64,000 nucleotides of DNA. Source: Watersipora subatra. Taxonomy: Eukaryota; Bryozoa; Gymnolaemata; Cheilostomatida; Watersiporidae. Below are positions 1 to 10,539 of the stretch, piece by piece (within the stretch, counting starts at the first letter, position 1; each line of letters starts with the position of its first letter). The stretch spans positions 1,488,001 through 1,552,000 of the forward strand of contig NC_088708.1 of assembly GCF_963576615.1 (NCBI RefSeq). The letters run 5' to 3'. The position numbers were made by a program, and so were the translations under genes. Below the pieces are notes generated by a model that saw only the letters and a program-made list of their open reading frames with translations, ran no database searches and had not been told where the DNA came from.

Positions 1-826
1 TTGACTAGCACAAAAAAGGGGCGTGGCCTAAACGCTCCTTGTTGGCAACGGAAACGCTCGTGTTGTTGAATGCACAGTTATCACTCTAGGGGGAGAAAAC
101 TCTATGCATGTATCAGCTAAAGTCACGTTACTCCAAAGGTATGTACGTCCTGTATAGTAAATAAAATTTCATTTTTTCTTTTCAGTAGCTATTAAATGAT
201 CAGGTGTGTGAAAGGCCTCTTTCGATAACTGCATCGCTCGGCCTTTCTTTGAAATTCTGGTTGAAAAAGGTTTCAACCAGACACGCTAAATTTTATAATG
301 AAAGTGAAGACAGAAACTTATGAAAGATAAAATTTCGTGATAACAGTTTAAATTCATTGAAATATTTCAAAATACATACTAAAACTTGGTTTTAAAGGTG
401 AGTTTGGAAAACTTATTTGAAATGAATTCAACGTTTATGTTATGCGTACCTTTTGAAGGTAGAAACTTGTTACCGTACGATCTGCATTTGGTACACAGAT
501 TACAATTTTACAGTATTGCAGATTATAATCACTAGATGCACTTAATACAATGCAGCTACTGTAGGTAACTATAGTTACTAAAGTTAACATACTATTTTGT
601 TACTAATTTTCAACATGTACAGCATTTTTATAAAATTTTGGTCGATTGTTACCTTCTTTTTTTCCCGTTGTATAATTACAATGGTTTCTATACCCGGACA
701 TACGATTTTTTCGCCATACGATGCCAGCCTTGGAACGGATTAACATCGTATCTCGAGGGTGCACTGTAAATTAGTGTTTGAACTGAGAAGAGTTTCAGAT
801 CTAAAATGTATTCCTTCATCCCTGTA
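1..826. other. intergenic, no gene seen
   Basis: AT-rich sequence with no convincing exon, RNA gene or repeat array. It ends at the TA target site of the Tigger-like element. Confidence 0.6.
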
Positions 827-2066
827 CAGTAATACTTCAACTTACGAGTGCTCCAACGTACGAGAAACTTGAGATACGAGCCAGCTTTTAAGCAAGTTTT
901 AGCACTAACATACGAGCCATGTTTGAGATACGAGCACGCGAGTCAGTTGCCAAGTATGCCGGAGGTGTTTTATGACAACAGCATCAATCTGTATTTTTCA
1001 ACTGCTCAGGTTATACTTTTGTCCCGTGTTTTTGTGCGTGCTTTTCAGTGCATAATTATGTGAATTCAAAGTACTGTGCGTAGTTTGCCAGTAAAATGAA
1101 AAATAATGCAAAGAAAAAGCAAGTGATAACAATTGATATTAAACGGAAAATTATGCGAAATATGTATGCGTGATTGAGCTAGCTTAGCAATATGACAGAA
1201 ATACATCCACAATTATCAAACAGAAGGATTATATTCAGGGCATTTAGTTCACAAAAGGACTAACCATAGTCTCTAAACGGCGCAGCGATCTTCACGACCG
1301 CTGATGGAGAGACCGCTCAGGCATTGGAAAAAAGATAAACAATTGGCCGGTGACTGCGTAACTGAAACGACGCTATTTGAAAAGGTCGGTGCTATCTATC
1401 AAAACTATAAAAATAGACATTCGGACAAGTTGGCTAGTGGTCGTGCATTAAACCTTTGTGACGACACCTGTGTTCGTCCTAATCGCAACATGTTGAAAGG
1501 GCGACAAAGGCAAACGTCCTTAGATAGGTTCATCTTAAAACGGCTGGCTAGTCGTGAAAGCGAAACAAAGGAAAAATTAGCTAACCAGCGAGAAACTTCA
1601 AACTATGAACGCCGAAGAAATTTTAATTACGTTAAGTTAAAAATGAAAGTTTGCTTTTAGATTTGCTTCTAAGTTTTAGTCTAAGTCTTTTAAGACTTTG
1701 ATAAAATCCAAATTTATCAAAGTCAACTGTTGTAATGAAGGATAACTTATATCTCCCTCTCTGGCAAATGCTAGCATTAGCTGCTATTGTATGTATTTAA
1801 TTTTACATTTTAATTTATCACATTTCCTTGCATTATTTTTTATTTGTTGCTTTTAGAAAGCGTGTGGTAAGTTAGGACAATAACCAACATGTTCTTTCTG
1901 TTACAATATCTTGTATTGAGTGTTTTATTTGCATTTTTAGAGTATGGAAACCAATCAATATATATTTAATTGTTCTATATATAAATAAATTGCACCAACA
2001 TGCGAGTAAATTGACATACGAGCTCAGTCTCGGAACGCATTAAGCTCGTAAGTCGAAGTATGACTG
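827..2066 (+). mobile_element. Tigger/pogo-like DNA transposon, internally deleted
   Basis: The element starts CAGTAATACTTCAACTTACG and ends with the near reverse complement (CGTAAGTCGAAGTATGACTG), giving terminal inverted repeats of more than 20 bases. A TA dinucleotide flanks each end (825-826 and 2067-2068), as expected for the IS630/Tc1/mariner superfamily. At about 1.24 kb it is shorter than an autonomous Tigger element. The coding remnant inside keeps only the start and the end of a transposase, so I infer a non-autonomous, internally deleted copy. Confidence 0.82.
1096..1660 (+). pseudogene. Tigger/CENP-B-like transposase remnant
   Basis: The reading begins with a lysine-rich start and the pattern ITIDIKRKIM, then in another frame VIEL, QYDRNTSTIIKQKDYIQG and KGLTIVSKRRSD. 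This is the psq-type helix-turn-helix found at the N-terminus of CENP-B/Tigger/jerky proteins. At 1304 it continues with WKKDKQLAGDCVTE, which resembles the second (CENP-B/Tc5-type) DNA-binding domain, and then runs straight into the C-terminal motif RQTSLDRFILKR. The DDE catalytic core is absent. There is at least one frameshift near 1165 and in-frame stops in the N-terminal part. The family assignment is by motif recognition; no function is expected. Confidence 0.72.
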
Positions 2067-4504
2067 TACTATCTCCCTAATCTGATTATCTCATCTCATG
2101 TTAAAATGTTCTGTTATTGCCTTATTGGGAGACCAGCCTGCTGAAAACCCTTTTAACTTCATAATCTATGATTTTGAATTGAACAATCTGACACCCAGAA
2201 ACAAAATTGTAAGCACATTACACTGACTCACTGAGATGACAGAGTAACTCATCTCATCATTTTCTGTAAAAATCTTTCAACGAATAGCTTTAAAGGATTC
2301 TGGCTCAGTGTAAAATCTATAAATATGATGATATAACTCTGACTGCTAGTGTTTAGTGTGTGTTTTCTGTATGTGGACTGGTTCACAGCGAGTTTAGAAA
2401 TTTTCCCGGTGTGGTGAAGGCTGGCAAGCTGGTGTTTGTTTACAAATACCTAAACTAGACAAGAGTAGGACATTAGAACATGCTTACACTATCATAGTGT
2501 GTATTTAATATTTGCACTATTTTGTTTGCACTTTGCATTCATGTCATGATTTCCAATCCAATATTTGACGAACATTTTCATATTTATAAATATTATTATT
2601 ATACTAGGCTTACAATAAATCAAGTTTTTGGTATTAAACATTGCTGACTGGTCCCATACAACCTATAAAGTACATAAATCACAATGTAAACACCATACAA
2701 GTTCAACCTAGCTTCAAATTTTTATCAAAGATGTCATTTGTTTCAAAAATGTCAGATATCAAAAATATCAATAAATATCATGATATATATCAGTGATATG
2801 ATATTTTTGCCGACCCTGGTGTATGCATGTATTTATATGTATATGTTTATGCAGAATATATATCTATTCTATTGCCTCAACACTGAGTGTTTTTGTTTGA
2901 CTTATCAATCTTGTGGAGAGTAAAGGGCTAGGCAGAGTCCTTCACAGTTTCATTATCAGACATGGAAAAATGGAAATATGTCACTGAATAATGCACTGTT
3001 CTTCTGGTAGTGTAGCTTTCCACAGAATGATACAACAACTCTGCTAATTCGTCCTGAACAATTCTTAGATTCATCGATCTCAGATTGCACCTCCTACCAG
3101 TTAGTTGGTCTTCCCAAAACGGCTTCAGACATGTTTTATCAGCATATGGTTAAATCAACCCACAGACAGTCGGCTCATTGAGGCAGGCAAAGAACAAGGT
3201 TACTAATATACAAAAATAGTCTTGTGAGCCTGTTATAATAAAAAAACTAATTCATAGCTCACATAAAATTGATGTTATCGCGACAAGCGTTTAATAAAAC
3301 GGGCTATAGAGTATTTAGCATTCATCAAAGATGATATACATATTTGCAGCACCTTTTCTGTGTTGATGATGGCAAAAGATCATAGCTTTCAATAGATTCT
3401 GGCATTGTCTATAATAAGCAAATTGCTGTTTTGACTAAAACAAGAGTATCACACTGCCAAATTTTCTTGTCCCGCGTTCGGCGAAGTGACTATTTACCCG
3501 CCAGAGCTTCCCCAATCAAAGCCAATGTTTGACTCACGTGACTGCGAGACTTTGTTAGCAAGAGATCCTAAATTAAACTTCCGATTGAAATACAAGGCCA
3601 TCCTGTATCTCGTGTTAGTAATCGATCACTGGTTACAACAACCACTCCACTTCAGTTATAATTAGCTATAAGATAAAGAAGAGCAGCTGTCACTGACATT
3701 CAGTCAGGGTGAATATAAAACCACAGTCGTACATCTCAATATAGCTTGAAACTGATTGTTATTTACACTGTCATTGGGCAGTGAAGGTTGTTTGCAAAAT
3801 TTCAAAAAAAAATTGAGCTATATTGATGTAATGGAGAGGTTGTAAAATGATCTAGACTCGAACGGATGCGCTGTTTGCTCATTTTGCAGTAGCATTTGCT
3901 GGTAGATGCGTTTATTTTCTCAATTAGTGTTTTAGTGAAATTAACTGAAATAACTAAAATTCTGTTTGAGGATAGTTGAGTTCTTGCAAATGAAAGGTAT
4001 TTTGTTTTGCTAAAAAGCAGTGGCAATTATTGAATTGATATAATTTAAATTCTATTATATAGTAAAACTGCGGGTATGACGGCTACTTCGTTATTTTGAT
4101 TAAGCTGTGACCTTAAGAGTATGTCAAAGATGATCAGCACGTTTATTTTGCAAGACGCCCTAGTTACAATAAAGCCAAAAAATACAACTGCATTATGTTG
4201 TTAACTGAAGTTAATGTGAAATGAGAAGGAACTACCACTGGTTCATCAATCTATGGCCATCACCATGTCTAGTCTGATAGATGCATGCTAACATGGAAGC
4301 TTAACCAATGTATCACCAAAGCTTCCTTTCAAAGATCATTCAGAATGTGCAAACCATCAGTCTCTTACCTCTTCTTCTTTCGAACTAAAGCAGATGCAAG
4401 GGGTGTGACTTTTACATTTGAGTTATTAGCCAGCATTTAATAGTTATGTCATGCTAGAGATTACGACTAGAGTTAGTGTCAGTGCGGTAGAGGTGTTAGC
4501 TTAA
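2067..4504. other. intergenic, no gene seen
   Basis: No exon chain, RNA gene or sizeable tandem array was recognised. Short open frames lack family resemblance and splice context. The last four bases (TTAA) are the left target site of the next element. Confidence 0.55.
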
Positions 4505-5381
4505 AGGTTGACTTGCAACAAAATTCACATTACAGTTATTTGATATGAAAAGATTCACCATGTCTTACTCTGTTGTGTTGTAGGTGCAAAATATGTGAAA
4601 ATGTGATTACAAGCTCTTAAAAGCTCAAAAACGAACAGTTAATCGCAGCCACACGAGACCGCCGTAGTTTGGATTCGTTTTCCAAAACGGCTCAAATGTG
4701 ATGTAGTTGTGAGAGATGGTTTCTGTTTACACTTTCATGCAACCTTATTCGTCAAAAGATTTTCACAAATATACTTCACGCATTCAATAAAACCATGTCT
4801 ATTGTTCTTACGCGTCTGTTTTATCGTCATTGTAATGCTGTCACTTTTAGCACTGATATCTTATAACTTACTGTAAAAATTTGTTTAATTTTTTAGTCTT
4901 AGCGTGAAGCAGTACATATCATTGTCTAATAATCATGATGAACCTGTTGGTCCCTTGTGATAATCGAAAAGTGCTGCAGAAAGTATTTGCGAAGTATTGG
5001 GTCGCATGATCAGATTACGACTTGCCGATTAGACCAAACCGAAACAAAACTGTAAAGTAGCAAGCATCTATATTTGATACGAGGTCTTCGGTAAAACCCG
5101 AAGTGTTTGTCATAAACTAGTACTACGACAAGTTTTATATTGAGCTTTTTATTGGCCTTTCAATTCACGTGAGAGCATCACGTGACAAGAGAATAAATAA
5201 ATTTCATGACTACGTCAGAGAAATAAAGAGATTCCGATCTACAGCGGCTTTTCGTTTTTGAGCTTTTAAGAGCTTGTAATCACATTTCCACATATTTGGC
5301 CCCTACAACACAACAGAGTAAGACATGGTGAATCTTTTGATACCAAATAACTGTAATGTGAATTTTGTTGCAAGTCAACCT
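4505..5381. mobile_element. TTAA-flanked foldback/MITE element, copy 1
   Basis: The left end (AGGTTGACTTGCAACAAAAT...) and the right end (...ATTTTGTTGCAAGTCAACCT) are inverted copies that stay similar for well over 100 bases, including the motif GAGCTTTTAAGAGCTTGTAA near both inner ends. TTAA lies immediately outside each end (4501-4504 and 5382-5385), the target duplication typical of piggyBac-type transposition. No transposase is encoded. A second copy in the opposite orientation lies at 19029-19925. Confidence 0.78.
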
Positions 5382-5385
5382 TTAA

Positions 5386-6544
5386 TGATTATGTGTGTGG
5401 TTAGTGGAAGATCTTTGATTTAAGTTTTCTAATGGTTCGTGGTAGGAAACTGTTGTGGTAGGCAGATTTATTGGTGTATATTATCTGTGGTTTTTCGCGG
5501 GACATAGATCTGGTGGAAACCATGGCTGTCGGTCAGTTGTATATCATATCATCATAGTCAATGATATGTAGTTTTTTGCTGAGGCATACTTTCAATATAC
5601 CATGAACCTGATGTGAATCTCGCTTGTGTTCAGTATATTTAGCATTTGTATCATAGTACTTCGTGTTTTTTCTCGAAAGTCACAACCATTTGGTATAGCC
5701 TTTACAGGAACATCATTTGATATAACCTTCAGATTAACACTACTTGATATAGCTTTGGCTAAAACACTATTTGATATAGCCTTGAGAGGAACATCGTTTG
5801 ATGCAATCTTCAGAGAAATCAAGATCTGTTTGATTTAGTCTCCATAGACACACAGTTTGATTATACATGTACATATACATGTAGTTTTGGGAGAAATGCC
5901 ATTTCTTACCTTCATGTAATATTCTGTCATTAGTTAACTGCCATCTGTTCTTTAGTGTTTGATACTTTTTTATGTGTTTTCCGCTTATTTATTAGTTTAA
6001 TATGAGCAAATTACATATTCACATCATCTTCATTCTTTTCATATCTTCAGTGTGCACAAGATTTGTACGTAGCCTTTGCTCTGAAACTTATCATTTCTTA
6101 ATAAAAATTTAAAGACTTCATAACTCTGTTGGTCATTATTTTGTGCATATATTGAAAGATACAAAGTCAACGCACTTGTAATTTTTGAGAAATACGCAAG
6201 GGTTAAGTAACACTTAACCACAAAATCCCTCTACAGCTGTAAAATCGCTGTTTCATATTAAAAATCTAACTCTTACAAAAGCTTTTGATACACCAAAGCT
6301 CACTGTTCTCTAGCTGTTTATTATGCAATAACAAATTTAAAATTCCTAAAACTGTTTTTTTCTACTTTTATTGCTATTGTTAAAACAATACACTGCCGAC
6401 TCATATTTAATCTGGTATTTTCTTCTCTAACACATTTTTTTTCTTTTTTGTTTGTATAAAATAAACTAAGGGAAATTTTAGTTACATTTATTCTGTTAAT
6501 TCCGAAAGTTTGTTGGTTTTGATACCTTTGAATGTAATGCGTAT
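5386..6544. other. intergenic, no gene seen
   Basis: Between about 5690 and 5815 there is a weak degenerate repeat of a TTTGATATAGCC-like unit. It gives open frames on both strands but no recognisable protein. Nothing else is supported. Confidence 0.5.
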
Positions 6545-7330
6545 ATTGATTTTTATTCAGACAAAACATCTATGAAGGCAGTAGCAGTAGGGAGTTGTTT
6601 TCTTCTGTCTATGAAGGCAGTAGCCTGTCTTGACAAACTGTTGTTTTTGCGAAAGTGCCACTTGGCGAGCGAAGCGAGCAAAACAACAGCTTGTCACAAT
6701 AGGCACTGCATCTGATGCATCAGCTGCACTGAAAGGGAGCTGTTCTCTTCTGTTTATGCTGTTTGGCTGCGATATTATGTCGGTCGCTTCATTGGTAATC
6801 ATAACGGATTTGGCCCAAAAATTTATTTAGACAAAAATAGGATAGAAACGTTTAACCAGAGACCAGTCCCTGCGGTAAACTTTAGTACAACTTAAGAACT
6901 TGGGCAACAACAGCAACTAAACATGTCGTTATTTGTGCGCTCAGTCGGTTTTATTTGTTCATGTTTACTTTATTTTTAATTTATTTTATTCTCAAGTTTT
7001 ACTAAAGTTTACCGCAGAGCCTGGTCTTTGATTAAACATGTTTATCTTATTTTTTTCTACATAAATTTTTGTGCTAAATCCGTTATGATTACTGATGGAG
7101 TGACCGACATAAAATCGCAGCCAAACCGGATAGATGGAAGAGAACAACTCCTTTTCAGTGCAGCTGATGCATCAGGTGCAGTGCGTATTGTGACAAGCTG
7201 TTGTTTTGTTCGCTCCGCTCGACGGGGACAACTCCACAAAACAACAGTTTGTCAAGACAGGCTACGAAGGCAGAGAAAGACTTCACCATATTTATGTTTG
7301 TATGGGAGGAAACTTAATTTGGGCAAATAG
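6545..7330. repeat. large inverted repeat (foldback element)
   Basis: The arm around 6600-6900 reappears as its reverse complement around 6985-7310. Shared landmarks are the TTGTCAAGAC / GTCTTGACAA block, the CTGATGCATCAG core, TGGCTGCGAT...ATGTCGGTC and the central GCGGTAAACTTTAGTA block. The arms are roughly 300 bases each around a short loop near 6910-6990. The open frames seen on both strands are mirror images of each other and are not genes. Likely a foldback transposable element; clear target duplications were not found. Confidence 0.72.
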
Positions 7331-7335
7331 AGCTA

Positions 7336-9108
7336 CAGTGCTGTGAAAAATTATGGCAACCCCTTTGTAATTTGTTGGCTGAAAGCATCTCTTGTCTCAT
7401 ATCTCATCTCAAACTCACCTAATTCCTTACATCTATATATCATTTTGAAGCTAAATGTTTGATCTTTCCATTTAATTTGGTAAATGTATTTGTTTCATTG
7501 TTTACAAAAAGTTAGAGAGCTTAATTTACTTCTAATCTCTAAACTCACTGTAAACTTGTCACTCACTTAATTACATCAACAGGGTCTTTGAAGTGTTCTA
7601 ATCTGCTCAATGTTGTACAGTATGTTGAATCCATGTAAGAAGTTTATCAACAATGCAAAACCATATCCAAACTATCTCAAATCCATCACAACAATGACCA
7701 GTTGGCTATAAAAGTAGGCTCACAATGACCAGCGAAATCATTTTAAAATTCTATCATAACTTGAGGTTGGCCGATGAGAAGAGAACCCTAATCATTCACC
7801 TTCACCAGCAAAGGAAATCAAACAAGCAGATTGCTAAGGAGATTCACTGTTCCAAGAAAGGTATTGCTGGCACTGTCAACAGATGGAAGTCGACAGGCAC
7901 GACAGATGAACATAAAGGCAGAGGGAGAAAGCGCAAAAGCTCTACCAGAGACGACCACAGTTTGATTCGACTTTCACTTTCTGACAGAAAAAAAACCAGC
8001 ACTGACCTGCGAGGAGAATGGAGAGAGTCTACTGGAGTAAAAGCCTCATCTTCATTAGTGAGAAGACTGATTGAAAATGGTTTGAGAGCATATAAGGCAA
8101 GACGAAAGCCACTGCTGTCAGAAAAGCAGAAGAAACCTTTGGCATGGGCCAAGATTCATCGCTCCTGGGCCGAAGAACAGTGGCATAAAGTACTTTTCAG
8201 TGATGAATCAAACTTCACTCTATACAGAATCACGCTGGAAATAACTATGTGAGAAGGAAACCAGGTAAAAAGTTCAAGCCTCGGTGTATTTTGCCCACTG
8301 TGAAGCATCCCACATCTGTTATGGTGTGGGGGTGCATGTCCGCAGCTGGAGTTGGTCGCCTGAAGATCGTTGAGGGAATGATGAATGCTAACAAATACAT
8401 TCTAGTTCTGACAAGAGTCATGTTGCCATGTGCCAGAGAGATGTTCACTGATGATGGGATTTTTCAGGATAACAACGCTCCTTGTCATAGAGCAAAGAAA
8501 GTGAAGGAATGGGCAGATACCAAACAAGTTGAGTTTCTAAACTGGCTCGCATAATCTCTGGACCTCAAGCCGATAGAAAATTTGTGGCAAAAAAGGGACA
8601 TGGAACTTAGCAAGTGCAAACATACCAGCAAAAGAGAACTGATTGAGAAGATTATTGAGGCCTGGCATCGCATAGTGACACTTGAACAAACTCGAAAGCT
8701 GGTTGACAGGATGCCAAGGCGGTGTCGCGCTGTCATCAGAAAAAAAGGCTGGCCAACAAAGTACTAAACCTCAATTTTAAACCCAACGGCCTTTTTCAGG
8801 GCCACCATCACTTGTACAAAAAGTTCAGTTTTTAAGTTTTCCTCAATTGAGCAATGTTTGCTGCTAAACCAATTTGAGCACTTTCACTATAGCGACAAGT
8901 TTTCCACCATTAGAAATATATTTTTCAGCTATAAAAAAACAGTTGGAATGTGCTAAAAATCAAATGCATCTTTGAATTGCTCACAAATTTCTGAACAAAA
9001 TGATGTATAACATTGCTTAGTTATCTTGATTTTAAGCACCAAAGTTACCAATAGAACGTGATGCTTGTCATATTGTGCAGGGGGTTGCCACAATTTTGCA
9101 CAGCACTG
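7336..9108 (+). mobile_element. Tc1-like DNA transposon, inactive
   Basis: The ends are inverted copies: CAGTGCTGTGAAAAATTATG at the left and, reversed, CAGTGCTGTGCAAAATTGTG at the right. TA precedes the left end; at the right TA follows after one extra G. About 1.77 kb long, it contains a single transposase region interrupted by a frameshift and a stop codon, so this copy is dead. Confidence 0.88.
7725..8767 (+). pseudogene. Tc1-family transposase, frameshifted and with a premature stop
   Basis: The frame opens with a paired-type helix-turn-helix (SNKQIAKEIHCSKKGI, then VNRWKSTG) and a GRGRKRK basic linker (GRPR-like). The first catalytic aspartate lies in LFSDESNF. The frame is lost near 8228 and resumes one frame over at 8249 (YVRRKPGKKFKPRC, VMVWGCMS). 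The second catalytic region reads FQDNNAPCHRAKKVKEW. A TAA stop interrupts the normally Gln-containing stretch at about 8552-8554, and the frame then continues with SLDLKPIENLW, which holds the catalytic glutamate. The D-to-E spacing appears one residue longer than the usual DD34E. Total size is near the normal 340 residues of Tc1 transposases. Confidence 0.88.
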
Positions 9109-10539
9109 GTACGCGCTAAAAGAATTGCAGATATGTGTATATGCTTGGTCAAATTAGCACCCATTTTCACATTAAAACAAGTAATCCTATAAGGTTACAG
9201 TATATAATAATTATCGGTTATCGTTGCATAATCTAACCAGATGCCTAAAATAAATCAGCATAAAATTAATGAGCTCAAGGGCTTTAGTTGCAAAAAGTGG
9301 CACACATTGTGCCTCTTACATAATATATTTAGGTTTCTTTAAAATTAGTTATTCAGTGATGGTCTTGTATGATTGTGAATAGCTCTATATGTAATGAATG
9401 AGAGATGACAGTACTTAGCCATACATTAACACTCATTCCTCTTCACTGTCAATAATAAATGTGCCAATCTAAGACTTCTCCGTGGTGCTGACAACCAGCC
9501 TAAGACTTCTCCATGGTGCTGACAGCCAGTATAAGACTTCTCCATGGTGCTGACAGCCAATCTAAGACTTCTCCGTGGTGCTGACAGTCAGCCTAAGACT
9601 TCTCCATGGTGCTGACAGCCAGTATAAGACTTCTCCATGGTGCTGACAGCCAGTCTAAGGCTTATCTATAGTGCTGACCACACATATAGGCCTTTAATTT
9701 TTTAAAGACTATAGATGTATGCAATGTGTCAGTGTATGCGACATAGCTGTTGAATTGTTGTTTTGTAAGATTGTCTAATGCCCTTTGTTTTCTTTTCTGT
9801 TCAATTGTATGTGTTTTCTGTTCATGTCACTGCTAGTAATGTACAGCTGAATTTCATTTGTAAAATTACAAAAGAACTTCCATGTCTCTTTTCAGTTTTG
9901 ACGCGATAAATCTGTGCTAAAATTATTGTAGTATTCTGAAGTAAAAACTTTTGATTTGAGGCTTTGGTATAAACATTGCGTATCTTGCTATCCGCCTTAT
10001 TTGGACCATTTTACTTGACAAAGTGGGCCACTGGATGAAAGGAGCTATTTGTTGAGTCGCTGATGAATATGGTGACGCTGCTGTGTCAAGCTAGGATAAT
10101 CTAAGACAGCCCATCTTAGGCTATGTCTATATGTCACGCCTTGTCCGTGTCTCTCTTCTGTCTAGGTACGGTATCATCATAACTTCATGGCGTTGCACCG
10201 CTACATTGCAGCATAAAAGATGTGCTTTATCTAACCCAAAGTTTCACATTTTCAAATCAATTCACCGACTTTAAATTCTTTTCTATTCATTGTGAAACGA
10301 GGTCAACTAATTTATTACTTTGCTCTAATGGTAATTGTGCAGCTCAAAGCTTGTAAGGTTTAGTCTGTGAAAGTAATTTATTTTTACTGTTTTAAATAGA
10401 GTGTATTTTATAATAATCATTTGTAATGTTGATCAATGCCACCAAGTGTATTATATAGCTACATATTTACTAGCTAAAATGTGTTGATGATTTCCCATAA
10501 GCCGATTTATAAGATTTATGTGTGTTTCTTGTTATACAG
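9109..10539. other. intergenic or 5' intron of the TMEM8-like gene
   Basis: It holds the 31-base minisatellite at about 9469-9687 and otherwise no recognisable exon. Exon 1 of the next gene entry begins with two bases completing a codon, so an upstream exon, probably with the signal peptide, must exist. I could not find it here. Confidence 0.5.
9469..9687. repeat. minisatellite, 31-base unit, about 7 copies
   Basis: The unit AAGACTTCTCCATGGTGCTG plus ACAGCCAGTAT recurs every 31 bases, with CCATGG/CCGTGG variation. The last copy is degenerate. Confidence 0.9.
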
